From contig NC_092801.1 in assembly GCF_918797505.1 (NCBI RefSeq), forward strand, positions 24,830,477-24,894,476: a stretch of 64,000 nt of DNA, in the 5' to 3' direction. This DNA comes from Bemisia tabaci. Its lineage: Eukaryota; Arthropoda; Insecta; Hemiptera; Aleyrodidae. This document shows, one piece after another, positions 1 through 11,519 of the stretch. Position 1 is the first letter of the stretch. Each line of letters starts with the position of its first letter. The translations under genes were made by a program, and so were the position numbers. The notes under the pieces were generated by a model, which was not told the DNA's origin, ran no database searches, and saw only the letters and a program-made list of their open reading frames with translations.

Positions 1-494
1 TTAGCAAAAAGAAACCAGCCTGATCACAGTGTTTTCAAAATGTTGCCACTTCTTCTTTCCTTATAAAAATACTTAATATATGAAGGGCCTGGAGACAACG
101 TGCATAAGTGCAATTTTTCCTATTTCGAGAAAGACGTGTTTGAAATTTCGAAAAGACATGGATCCTTAAGGCGGAAAGAAAGTTCGGATTGACATTTTGA
201 TGCTTAAAAATTGGAATTTGGGAGAATTTCTCACAGAATATGCATTTTAAGACTGTATCTAATTGAAATCATCAATAACTCAATTTCTTTCATAAACTGC
301 GCTTATGCACCTTGTCCTCCAATCCCCCCTATGCACAGTATTAAAACGTACAGTCATTTTCCTTCAATATTAACAATCTTTTGATGGAAAGTAAAAAGTA
401 TCTGCTATCCTGGATTTTTGTTTTAAAATTATGAAGAAATAACATTCTTGCAATACTGTAATCGTGTTGGTTCCTCTTTTGCTAAATGCGATCC
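1..494. repeat. TIR element (TTAGCAAAAAG...CTTTTGCTAA) with a second MITE inserted
   Basis: Ends TTAGCAAAAAGAAACC and GGTTCCTCTTTTGCTAA are inverted repeats; the left end is cut by the window. A shorter relative lies at 62440-62691. The extra bases in this copy are mainly the insertion at 84-328. Confidence 0.5.
84..328. repeat. MITE with GGGCCTGGAG/CTCCAATCCCCC ends, nested
   Basis: The inverted termini share GCATAAGTGCA-type sequence. A second copy at 6889-7131 is absent from the matching place in the gene B flank, confirming that it is a mobile unit of about 245 bp. Confidence 0.5.
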
Positions 495-671
495 AAATGT
501 AACCCCCATACACTGGTGTTAAGACCCAAGGCTCGTGAGAGCAAAAACGATTAATCTTATAGTTTTTAGCAAAGACCTGTATTCTGAAAAATTTACATGA
601 AATTCAACTATCCTTAAGTCAATCGCTCAACACACAATTGAATGCCGGAGCCCATGCATAGTGAATCTAAT

Positions 672-885
672 CAGTCAGAGAGGTCGGACATGAAATTTTT
701 TACTAAAACTGCAAATTTTAATGTTAAAATCGTCACATTTTAAATTTTAAGGGGTGCTTCTTGAAGAAATTTACACGAGAAAACCACTGAAACCACTTTT
801 AGAACCTCAAAATTTTATGTAAACGGAGTTAAAGGCGTTTAAAGTTTCCAAATTTTGTTCGACTTTTCCTATGACTCGACCACCG
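672..885. repeat. Diverged copy of the 61489-61721 element
   Basis: Shares GAGGTCGGACATGAAATT, AATTTTAAGGGGTGCT and later segments with the B-specific insertion at 61489-61721. No target duplication is visible here. Confidence 0.4.
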
Positions 886-1825
886 TGCCACGTGCAAATG
901 ACGCACAGTCACAAACGGACCCAGGTAGAAAGGATGAAATTTAGAGCATAGCACTTGTATTACTACTGGATCTTCAAAGTTTTTTAGCGCACCAGAAAGC
1001 AATGAAAATAGGATTTACAATAAATACTTTTTACTAGAAGCCTCTACATTAATTTTGACGATATAAACCAGATAAACTTTCCTCCTGAACTACCCTCCTT
1101 TATAATTATGTTACTGAAATTTTTTTGGTACTACCTCGGAAGGGTGCCACAAGAAACGCATTCACAACCAGAAGAGAAAAGTGAATCTCTATCATCTTAA
1201 ATTACTCTAGGCAAGGGGAAAACAAATACTACTGGCAGAAAACTAAAGGTCCCGCGGCATCGAAAGTACGAAAAATGGGGGAGATAAAAAAGAGAAATAA
1301 AATGAAAAATCGATGTATGCACGATTGCCAATTTTGTCGAAAAATTTACATATTTCCTGATCGTGAGAGAGTAAGATACAAATTCAGTCAACAACTTGGA
1401 AACGATGTCTCTTTAGAAATAAAAAAGGCTCGAGAGATGTATACAACAGAAAACACGTAACCCTGTCTCTGGGCATAGTATTTTTTTTCTGCTAGGAAGG
1501 GGGGGGGGGGCTTTCAATTTCGAGCGAAAATAGAATGACAGTGAATTGTCTGAGTTTGGAGGAACATGATATGCGTCAAACTTTAGAGGTTTAAAAAACG
1601 CAGCACGTCACATTTCCTTCTGAATAGGAAGAAATGCAACCAATAAAACAAAGGAAATAGTTGCTCTCTTCAGCACGCGCGCATAGGGGCACTGTTGATC
1701 GTTCATTTCTGGGTGTAACGTGTTTCCTGTATGGAATTTTTTCGTTTTTTCGGATTTCACGAAATCAATTGCAGCTGAAACGGTATAACCGACGGAACTT
1801 CCAAAAAGCCATACCCTCAATAAGT

Positions 1826-2078
1826 ACTGCCGTGCTAAGGAAAAACGCCGTATGAACATTCGAGAGTTGCCAAATTTCTTTCGATAAATTGTTTATTCTT
1901 TAGGAAAGCTGTGGATATTTTTCCTTGAAATTTACAGGAGCTTTAGGTGAAATTGCGAATAAAATTATCTGAAAAATTGGAGGAAAATATTCATAAGTTT
2001 ATCAGGGTATTCGTGTTTCATCAATCAAATTTGGCAACGCCCGAAGGTTCATACGGCGTTTTTCCTTAGCACGGCAGT
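1826..2078. repeat. CTGCCGTGC-family TIR element, full length
   Basis: 253 bp bounded by ACTGCCGTGCTAAGGAAAAA and its inverse ending CTTAGCACGGCAGT. Each end continues through GCCGTATGAAC and GAGTTGCCAAATTTC-type sequence, so the TIRs are about 45 bp. It has no coding capacity. This is the commonest repeat of the window. Confidence 0.75.
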
Positions 2079-3218
2079 GTAGGTTTCTTCAGCTAGGAAA
2101 AACCCCAACTCGTCATCAACACCAGTGCAAAATGATCGGATACTGGCCTCACGAAAAAATAAATAAATTGAAAAAAAAATAATTAAACTTTCACTATTTT
2201 TACATTTTTAGGAGCAGCCTTTCAAAATTGGGAATACTGGATTTTTTGTTGACCCATATGTCGACGTTGCCCTAGTTAAAAATAAGCATGAGTGTCATTA
2301 GTGGCACTTTTTTGACTTAGCGCACACTAATGGACATCGTGTTCTAGTGTTATTTTTGGTTGATCGAGGAAGTGAAACACAAACCAATCCAAATTTTGTG
2401 TTGATATTTCTGGTACAGTTTGTAGTGAGTTTTGCGCAGAAAATAATGATGAGACTGTGACTCCCAAGAAGCAACCGAAAGCTTGGGTTATTGTGTGTTT
2501 TACATCCCGCAGTGACCAAACTTTTGTATTGAGCTTTCTCCCTGTGTAGTAGTACGGTGGAAGCCCAATTATCCGGCACTCAACTTTCCGACCTCCGTAT
2601 TATTCGACACCGTGGCAACGGTACATTTCACATTCATGAAGGAGAAATGACCTTTGCGTGTGTTGCATTTGTCAGATTTTCAAAAATTTCACAGCGCAAA
2701 TAATAGAATTCTTTCCTTTCTAACATCAAGTCTGCCATTTTACTCTTCATTTGCGGTCATATTTGTCGTAATTGCATGGTGCGTGTTTTGGTTTCTGGCA
2801 TGATTAGCAATTTTTTCCGTTCGATCAGTGTTGTCTACTGTTTCAGAAATAGATATTCTTTGATTTCAAATGCACAATTTGGTGCAATATGATGTTCAAC
2901 TTTACATCAAGGCCGATACTTCCAGTAATTACTTGAAATTTAGTTTGACATCAGCACGCAATATAAAAGGAACGCCTCTAGACTGAAACAATAGTGATTT
3001 GCGTGGTTAATATACTAGCAGACGTTTTTCCAAGAATAGGAGGTAGTAAGATTTTTCCGTCAAAAACTCGAGATCACAATTATGAACAACTCGCTTATCA
3101 AGTCGCTTTACCGAAAATGTTGTGTCTGTATTTTCTTCAAAACGAAGGTTTTATTTTACCTTTACTTGCAAATGTGCGAATTTGCAAAGAGTTCAATAAT
3201 TGACGCATCTATGCTATG

Positions 3219-3476
3219 CTGCCGTCCTGAGGAAAAACGCCGTATGAACATTCGAGAGTAGCCAAATTTCCTTCGAAAAAATGCTTATTTTTAAGGAAAT
3301 TTATGGACTTTTTTCCTTGAAATTTTCAGGAGCTTTAGAAGAAATTACGAACAAAATGATCCGAAAAATTGGAAGAAAAATATTCATAAGCTTACTTAGA
3401 AATGTATGTTTTATTAACGGAAAGACGGAATTAGGTCTGAAGGCTCATATAGGGCGTTCTTCCTTAGTACGGCAGT
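3219..3476. repeat. CTGCCGTGC-family TIR element
   Basis: Begins CTGCCGTCCTGAGGAAAAAC and ends CTTCCTTAGTACGGCAGT; interior as in the 1826 copy. Confidence 0.7.
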
Positions 3477-3479
3477 ACT

Positions 3480-5330
3480 AGGGACCATTCAAAAAGGCAT
3501 TAATCTAAATGGAATCACGAAATCAAGTAGATCTTATGCACAAAGTTCCTCTTGATTTATTTAATGTATACTATAAATACTTCTATATGTACATATCCTC
3601 CAAAAATGCCATTTCATACTTTAACTAAAACCGCCCATTATTCTTTACATTGACTAGTTAATGTATACATTAACTAAATTACGCACTTGAACGGTAACAT
3701 ATTATACTATACGACTATATATACAGAGAAAAATCATGCCATATAGAGAGCTCTAATGAGAAGAATACCAAACGTGACACTAGGAGAGAAAAACAGCTAA
3801 GCTGACATTGCTTGAACGGGAAAAAATGAATAATTTTGACTACTAAGTGCACCTACTATCTTAACCTATTCGTGAAACTAGTTTTGTGACTTATGAAATG
3901 AACACTTCTCTTTTTTTTCTGTCATTCACATTCGCATCGAAACCTTAAAATGTGTTGATGAATGCTTAAAAAATAGAGAAGGCAAGTGTAAATTAAGAAT
4001 AAAAATAAATTTTAAAAAATGGATAAAGAAATTAATAAAAAATACAGGAGCAAGCCTTAAAAATTTAAGACAAATTATATCAAATTTATAAATTTCATAA
4101 GCACGTTACGTGCGTGCACAGTTATATTATCGTATCGTCACATTAGAAATTATAATCTGAACAGGGACCAATTCTGAGCTTGAAAGAGTAATAAAAGTAA
4201 CAAGTGACAAAATTCAGAAACACTCACTAAATAAAACCCGTACGGATGATGAGCCTGCAGGGATGCACATCTCGATTTGCAGCATTGCAGACTTCCTGCC
4301 ATACTTCATTTTCTACCTGGAAAAATACTGAACATCATTTCTTGAAAACTTCGGTAATTTTTCTTCTCCATGTGAAGAATATTCTGTAAACGTCTCAAGT
4401 CATAATGATGGTCTCCTTATAAAAAAAAAGTGGAGATTTCAAACCGCAACCGATTTAGGTACGCATTTTTGAAATTCCACTGTCAATATCTATAAGAGTT
4501 TACCTTGAAAGACCACGATTTTTGGCCATGACAGCATGTAAAAATATCACGAAGAAGACATATTAGTAAGAAGACTTGACTAGCTTTTCACGTGAGAAGT
4601 ACTGTCAAGTTTTTTTTTTTTTTTCGATAGGTAAAACTGCGACTTAGGTTTTTGAATTTCGAAAACTATTCCTTTCAGTTACGGGAGGGTTCCTATCAAC
4701 CCTCCTATGGCACAAGCAGAGTAAATAAGATGATCTGCGAATTCTGAACTGATGCATAACCAGACAGTTCATGAATTTGAGATGATTTATGGCACTTATC
4801 AACATTCAACTTCTACGGGCGATTCTTCATTTTATTATTGTGAATGGGGAGTTTATTTCATAGCTTTGAAGACCTAATCTGCATCTTCCTTTAGCGATTA
4901 GGACATGACCCTATAACAAACGATCAAAGTATATAATTTATAAAATCATGACAACTTTACATTAAGAGCCGCTTTCACAGCACCCTTTGGCGCTTGCGAC
5001 ACCTAACTGTCACAGTCTCTTACCCCTCTAAAACCATTCAGAAAGTTGATACTTTCACCACCTTTTTACTAAGTATCCCTCTTTTCCTCCCCCGGTAGGA
5101 ACCCAATCAAACATCTTTTTAGCAGCTTTTTCAACTTTATATGTTTGACATGCCCATGCAAGACTAGCGTCTTGGCCATGACGTCGAATACGACGATGTC
5201 GTCATTGAATTAATTCCACGATCTGACACACTCTAATCATCACGGACTTGATTCCATCTAAAAATGTTTACTGATCTCCTCCAAAAATCCATCCTCGTTG
5301 CTATTATCATGTTCTGTGTCTGTTTGCATG
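3480..5330. other. No gene seen; AT-rich unique-looking stretch
   Basis: Only short open frames. A diverged stretch at about 4230-4480 resembles the ACGGTGTAAGTCGG MITE interior. Nothing else is recognised. Confidence 0.4.
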
Positions 5331-5340
5331 TTGTGCCATA

Positions 5341-5412
5341 CTGCCGTGCTAAGGAAGAACGCCGTATGAGCATTCGAGAGTTGCCAAGTTTCTCCTGATA
5401 AAGTGTTTATTG
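5341..5412. repeat. CTGCCGTGC-family solo terminus
   Basis: One end only (CTGCCGTGCTAAGGAAGAAC, then GAGAGTTGCCAAG); the other half is missing. Confidence 0.55.
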
Positions 5413-5572
5413 TTCAAAAGCCCTTTCCACCTTCCTGTAAGTGAGAGTCAACGATTGCACAAATCATGAAGATTTCAAGCGGGCTGGCCCTCCATTTCTT
5501 AAGTTACATGATTAGAAAAATAAGGAGCAAGATATTTTCGACAATATCCAGAAGTTTTTATGAGTGACAGTT

Positions 5573-5822
5573 CGACGGTGTAAGTCGGCAATCACTTAAC
5601 TCGGTTTGCGGCGTCGCAGACTTCCTGTCATACTTTATTTTTCAAACGAAAAACTACTCAACGGCAATTCTTTAAAACTGCCATGATTTATCTTCTCCGT
5701 GCGAAGAAAATTCTGTAAAATCTTCAAGGTTTGATGTCAATTTGTTCTCTTTTGAAAAAATAAGATAAAGGCAGAGATTTTTTCACACACCGCAAACGAG
5801 ATATGTGCCTGCGGACTTACCT
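5573..5822. repeat. ACGGTGTAAGTCGG-family MITE, diverged
   Basis: Starts TCGACGGTGTAAGTCGGCAA and shares TTTGCGGCGTCGCAGACTTC and the interior with copies at 10281 and 36569. Confidence 0.5.
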
Positions 5823-6037
5823 CCATTACCCCTCACGTGTTGCGCTACTTTAATGCCCACGTGTCACGACTTTTGCGTGGGATCATTTTTTTATAACCTC
5901 CGTGTAATTTAGACTTTTTTAAGAGGAAAAAAACCACTCAAAGCAAGAAAAATAGTTTTGAAGAAAACGCAAGCAAGGTTTTTTTCCCGAATAATTCGTG
6001 AGTTTGTTTGCGCAAGACCTAAGACATAAAAGCTCAT

Positions 6038-6255
6038 TTGGACGTATTTCTGTCAAACGGAACTAAGCGCCAATTTGAGTTATTTTTGAGGAAATTAGAA
6101 TGCCGGATAGCGCGTTCTGTCAAACGGAACTAAGCGCCATAGAAAAGCATTGCGAGTATGGGACGGAATGTGCCCGACGTCCGATTCCGCCGCCAATCCA
6201 AGCCCCCCTATCTCCCTTCCTCCCCCGATGGCGCTTAGTTCCGTTTAGACAGAAA
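6038..6255. repeat. GGACGTATTTCTGTCAAACGG TIR element
   Basis: The ends GGACGTATTTCTGTCAAACG and AGTTCCGTTTAGACAGAAAC are inverted. Internal copies of AACTAAGCGCCA make it partly palindromic. A sister copy is at 44035-44253. Confidence 0.55.
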
Positions 6256-6888
6256 CTTTTTCATAAGAAACAATAGTCAAATTGCAAATTCCTCACACAT
6301 GCAACATCTTTATTACTGCGTATTCTACATCGCAATTTTGGATCGAAAATGTATCGAAAAACTGACCGAAGTTCGGCACACATCGGGCTCGGAACTCGTC
6401 GAGCAGAAAATGGCGCCAGCTTTCCCATTTACATTAGACTACGCACACTATATAAGCACGGTCGTTTTGCTTAAATGCGTAAATCACAAAAATCCAAGGT
6501 TTCTGCTGGTAAATTTGTGGTTTTAGGTTACAAGGGGACCTCGACCTCTCTTGGACGTGTAACATTTTAAAGGGCACATTTCCTACAAAAAGGTAAGCCC
6601 AAGTAGTCCTAACGCCAAAAAAATCCATGATTCCTTCAATTCATGATGTTGCTTCGGCCCTCTTTTAAAAATTAAAAAAGGACCAGATATTTCGAAACAC
6701 CGCAATTGAGATACGCCGTTTTGCAGTCTCACCGTCGATACGGGTATAGGCACCCTATTACGTGCGAATGAGATCCATTACTTGCAGCATAATTTGACTC
6801 ATAATTGCACGGTGCTTGTTAATTTTTTACTTGAATAGTCATTTTTCTCCGTTTAATCATTGTGTTGTCGATTTTTAATCGTGAAATG

Positions 6889-7131
6889 AGGGGCTTGGAG
6901 GAAAAGGCGCATAAGAGCAGTTTTTACTATTTCACATAGGTTAAAAGTTTCGAAATTACATGGGTTAATTCTAATGGCAGACAAAAAGTTCGAACTGACT
7001 TTTTCATGCTTAAAAATGGGAATTAGCGAGCGAATTTTTCGCATTATATGCATTGTGACTAGTTTTACTTGAAATCCTTAATATCTCAATTTTCCCAAAA
7101 ACCACACATACACGCCGTCTCCTCCAAGCCC
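6889..7131. repeat. GGGGCTTGGAGG MITE inserted in the gene A 3' flank
   Basis: Ends GGGGCTTGGAGGAAAAGGCG and CTCCTCCAAGCCCC. The equivalent gene B flank (about 42520) runs through without it, so it inserted after the duplication. Confidence 0.6.
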
Positions 7132-7332
7132 CTCAAATATACTTTCATTTCAAATGTGCGTTATGGTCGAATTTGTGTATTTGATACAATTTTTCATCGC
7201 TGTCGCTGTCCTTGGTGATTTCTACGATCTGGTTTAAATTTAGTACGTACTTTAAAAGTAACGTTTTTAGACGGGTAAATTTTTCCAGTGAGGGAAACTA
7301 AATACTTGCTCATTTGTGGGCCGCTTAATGAA

Positions 7333-7498
7333 CCTGAGGCGTGGCGTGCTTTGCGATATATCGATAGATCTTCCATTAAACCTATATGGAAGAGGATGGT
7401 TAATCAGCGTGTTCGCATCGAACACCTTAATAATCGACTCTTTGCCATAGCTCTCAACAGGGAATTATCGAAAATCGATTATTCTTGACTCGCCACTG
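7333..7498. mobile_element. hAT-type MITE (GGCGTGGCGTGC ... CGCCACTG)
   Basis: Same 165-bp family as 30150-30313, marked by paired ATCGATTATCG-type motifs. Gene B has an empty site near 42725. Flanks TTAATGAAC and AAATAAAC look like a worn 8-bp target duplication. Confidence 0.6.
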
Positions 7499-7926
7499 AA
7501 ATAAACGCACCGTTCTGTAGGGAAAATGAGCCGAAAGGACGCAATTTTGTTTTTACGCGTCGAAGGGCTACGTCATGACAGCGCTATGAGTTGAGAGGTG
7601 TCAATGAATCCAATATTTTGCGTCACGCATTTTATGAACGGCCTCTTACGGCTTGCAAACTTATTTTGGGGGAAAATGTGGCCTGTTTCCGATACATGAC
7701 AGCCGCTTTCATACCAATTTTGCAATTTTTCCTTCTTCTCTTTTCTTGTAAATTTATCAATTTTAACGGACATCAATTGTCTTTTAGATTTGTCCATAAT
7801 TTGTTAAAGGCATTCGAGTAAATTTTGAGAGCTGATTCCGAGAATGACGTCCGTTTTCGAGGATCAGCTCGATTTTCCCTGGAAAAATCAGAATTCCCCC
7901 TAAAAATAGAGTTTTACCTGAGAAAA

Positions 7927-8322
7927 CCCCTATGACTTGGCTACAGGGGTGTTGTATTAAATCAGTTACCATGGTCTACCTCAAACAGAACACTTAGGTG
8001 AGTTTCCACTTTGCAGTAGGAGTCCATGAAACCGACGGCTCCTTCTGCAAAGACATTAGATATTAAGTACTTAATTTATTCGCATTTGCAACTTGTTGCA
8101 TCTGCCTCATTTTTTTATTGTATGTATGCCTGTATGAATGATGAGAATAACGTATAGGATTGTATTTAAAAGCGTAGGTTAAGGTATGAATGTCATTTAT
8201 TAACAAAATCTTGTTACATTAGTCATAAGATTAGCTGTAAGCTTAAATTAACAATTATATAATTAATACCCCGCAAGGGGCAGTGGTACAATTTTAATTT
8301 AATAAAAAAAAAATAAAAAAAA
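7927..8322 (+). mobile_element. Retroposed insertion with A-rich tail and 11-bp target duplication
   Basis: ACCTGAGAAAA stands on both sides (7916-7926 and 8323-8333). The insert ends in an A-rich tail (8302-8322), and the gene B flank at about 43173 has a single copy, i.e. an empty site. About 396 bp without coding capacity: a 5'-truncated LINE tail or a SINE; the family is not recognised. Confidence 0.7.
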
Positions 8323-8382
8323 ACCTGAGAAAAGTCATTGCTCCGAAAATGAAAAGTCCGAAAATGACGTTCGTTTTCCATC

Positions 8383-8734
8383 CCCAAGTAGCAGTGATCG
8401 CGATAAATAGCGATTTTATCGGTCGATTATCGCGATTATATCGGTTGCAAAATATCGAGATATTATCGCTTAAAAAATCGCGATGTACTGCGATTAAATC
8501 GCTACACATCGCAATTTTTGGTTTGATAAAATCGCGATCAATTTTCGTCGATAAAATCGAGATTAAATCGCCATTTATCGCGAGTTTTATTTCGAAAATA
8601 TCACGATAAATTGCCGGGTGATAAAATCGCGATAAGATCAAGGATAATTGCTCAGATGTTGTGGATCCTGACGATTTTGTCGCCGATAAAATCGCAATAT
8701 ACAGCGATTTTTCTGTTGCGAAATACTACTTGGG
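8383..8734. repeat. CCCAAGTAG TIR element packed with ATCGCGAT-type palindromes
   Basis: Bounded by CCCAAGTAG and CTACTTGGG. The interior is a chain of variants of AAATCGCGAT, ATCGGCGAT and TTTATCGCGA on both strands. It lies inside a local duplication of GACGTCCGTTTTC...CTCGATTTTCC. Absent from the gene B flank. Confidence 0.6.
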
Positions 8735-10280
8735 TCCGCTCGATTTTTCCCGGAAAAATTAAAATTCTCCCTAAAAATCTAGTTTAAACCCACTTTTCCT
8801 GGTAATCTGCGCACGATGGAGAAAAACATAGGTTACTTTCGAATTTAGCAGCCGTGTATTGCATGCCTGTAAATATTTCCTTCCCTTTCCTAATTTCAAG
8901 GTTTTTCTGGTCAATTTCGTCCTTCCGCCCATGCCATCATGTAAAGCTCATCCTATTATTTTGCATCGGAAAGGAGAGGCATTTGGCTCTCTCAGACTGC
9001 ATTTGGGGTTACCTCCACTCAATTTTCGCTGCTTAGGTCGAAAATTATCTTAGTGTTCTTCCAAAACCTACGCAATTTTTGAAAAATCGACTTTTAAGAA
9101 ACATGTTTTTTTCCAGCTCAGAGAAACCCTTCCTTTTTGAAAACTTGATTTTTCAAAGGTTTTGAAATAAACCAAGATTATTTGCGTTTTTAGCTGCAAA
9201 AATTGAGTGGGAATAACTTTATTTGCTATCTGAGACTGAAGGGAAAACATGTCCCCTATATACCCGACGCAAAATAGTCTGATGAGCTTTACATGTTGGT
9301 TTATGGGCGGAAGGAAGCCCTTGACCGGAAAACCTCGAAATTAGGAGTAGAAAGGAAATTTCTACAAGTACGCAATACATGATTTCCAGTGTATTTTTGG
9401 CTGTTAAATCCGGAAGTGACTTGAGTTTTTCTTTATCCTGCACAGTGCAAAGTAACTTTTCTCTGGTAAAGCTCGATTTTTATGGAGAATTCACGAGCAA
9501 GTCTTAGGTCAAACGATTCGTATTGACCAGTGTCGATCATTTCATTGAACCCAAGTAATATGAGTTCAATCCTTCACAGATGTTTTAAGGGAGACATGAA
9601 CGTCAAACAAGTTAAAAAAAATGCAACATAAAAGTCTTTCTACAGCGTGCTTTTTTTGTTTAAAAAACAAAAAAAAAAAAACTATATCAAACAAGAGACT
9701 TGTAACGAATTCAATATTTTGTACTTACATATATCAAATGCATGAACGCCACGAATGGAAGACAAATTAAACTTCATATAGAATAGAGACGATGAGAAAA
9801 AACCGAATGTGTTACCAGGTAAAAAAAAATGCCGAGTTGACATTCTTAGTATAGAGCAGTGATACGTGTTATTTTGTTGCTTCTCCCTGTAAATTTACCG
9901 ATGATCCGTTTTTAAATGAAGGGTGTGAATCGGGCACTTCACAGGCGGCTGAAGGGAGTGAAGGGAGATACAAACAATAAGAAAATTAACCAAAAAGAGT
10001 ACTAAAATGTGGCATAGTTGGGAGAGTGGAGCAATGTACATTCAATTTTCCCGCACTTTAAAGTAAATGGAAACGTAGTTTACGTTGTATACTTGAAATA
10101 ATACCCGTTGGGAACGAGAGGAAGGACTGAGTATAGAGTGTAATGGAAAGTTATAATAAGTCTGGCAAAATATCCAGTCTTGATAGGGCATTCAAAGACG
10201 ATAAATTTTAGAGACCAACAACTGGACTACATTTTGCAATCAGGAACCATTATTTCTGGTTCATTTTAGAAACAACGTAT

Positions 10281-10533
10281 TGACGGTGTAAGTCGGCGAT
10301 CACATAACTCGTTTGCGGTGTCTGAAAATCTCCGCCTCTATATTATTTTTTAAAGGAGAACAAATGGACATTATTCCATGAAGTTTTTGCAGAATTTTCT
10401 TCACATCGAGAGGAAAAATCACGACAGTTTTAAAGAATTGTCGTTGAGAAGTTTTCCGTTTAAAAAATGGAGTATGATAGGAAGTCTGCGACGTCGCAAA
10501 CCGAGTTATGTGATTGCCGACTTACACCGTCGA
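10281..10533. repeat. ACGGTGTAAGTCGG-family MITE, intact
   Basis: 253 bp with inverted ends TGACGGTGTAAGTCGGCGAT and CCGACTTACACCGTCGA. It serves as the uninterrupted reference for the nested copy at 36569-37165. Confidence 0.65.
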
Positions 10534-10849
10534 ATACGCTAATGGTTTCCCTAGGTAGAAAGGTGCTTTCACGGAAGGACCAGAGCTAGTGGTTCTTTAT
10601 TGCAGAATATAAACCAACTGAGAATGTAAGCAATATCATCGGGTGAGGTAAAATTATAAATTCGAAAATCAATGCTACTTTTCGATAACGATGAATGGCT
10701 TGTTGAGCGAAAAATCAAATGAAATTCGCCTGATGATGACTTTTGAATTGTGGAATCAGCACCTTGTTGAGCGATTTTCTGTACATTGGGTCAAGTTGCT
10801 TAACTTGTCGTTCAACTCTTTGGTGATCAGTCATCATTGCGTCACCTTC

Positions 10850-11095
10850 TGGCCAAAGTATTACATGCGCCAAGCGACATTTAAAAATTTTCGCCGTCAT
10901 TTTATTTTTTTAACAGAGAAATTGTTGGTTGAATCTGTTTGAAAATTTCATTAAATGTTATCGGCATCACAAAGAAAATTCAGTGAAATTTTCGGACAGC
11001 TTCGTTGAACAATTTCTCTGTAAAATAATAAAATGGCGGCAGAAATTTTTAAACGTCGCATGGCGCTTATGATACTTTGGCCTTTAGGCGCGACG
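10850..11095. repeat. GGCCAAAGTAT foldback MITE
   Basis: Arms GGCCAAAGTATTACATGCGC and GCGCTTATGATACTTTGGCC, each followed inward by GACRTTTAAAAATTT and an AACAGAGAAATTGTT-type block. A second copy lies at 60091-60317 in gene B intron 5. Confidence 0.55.
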
Positions 11096-11343
11096 ACGAT
11101 AGGGCGAAGCTAAGTATTGACTTCCGGAAGTAACTTTTACATTTTAGGGAAGTAAGTATCACGAGGTCTCCAAAATCCATTGGCTATGAGGAAATCGCAG
11201 TACTGATTGCATCGTCACATGGTACATTGTAAAGGCACGATGTATCAGACATTATTAAATCTCTTTGCAAAATGAGTTTAAATAAAACGATTAACTGACA
11301 ATAAGAAATGCAACGAAATGTACGTCATTAGTTTTTCAATTCT

Positions 11344-11349
11344 TTTATT
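11344..11349 (-). terminator. Candidate poly(A) signal of gene A
   Basis: AATAAA on the minus strand 87 bases past the stop codon, within GCAATAAAAG. The same hexamer sits at the equivalent distance after gene B. A second AATAAA overlaps the stop itself and looks less likely to be used. Confidence 0.45.
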
Positions 11350-11435
11350 GCATGTATTTTTTTTTTTAAAATAGGTTTTCTCTGCTTGGAGATGTCCTTA
11401 GAACAACTTTGAGATATTAACTGCGTGAGACTTCT

Positions 11436-11519
11436 TTATTTCACTAACGTAAATGGCCCTTTCACCGTCCAGCAACGTTTACCGGCCCCACAGTGACCCT
11501 TTTTGACTAAATAATGACC
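11436..11519 (-). CDS. Gene A exon 9: C-terminus and stop
   Basis: Acceptor TCTTCTTTCAG, then 27 codons and TAA. It begins GHYLVKKGHCGAGKRC, replacing the usual GYxxxxxxxxxxCGI segment of cathepsins, with Cys503 and Cys509, and ends PFTLVK. The matching exon at 44542-44625 has the same length and frame. An AATAAA overlaps the stop codon. Confidence 0.85.
   Translation of the reverse strand, partial: GHYLVKKGHCGAGKRCWTVKGPFTLVK

Noticed and set aside
2745..2880. Third copy of the 3' flank sequence seen at 6.8 kb and 42.5 kb, suggesting a third gene copy
   Set aside because: No matching terminal exon (GGGCCATTT-containing) or NSWG exon was found left of 11 kb; only the flank repeat is shared.
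8294..8641. Frames on both strands across the ATCGCGAT element
   Set aside because: Palindromic repeats keep both strands open; no protein-like composition.
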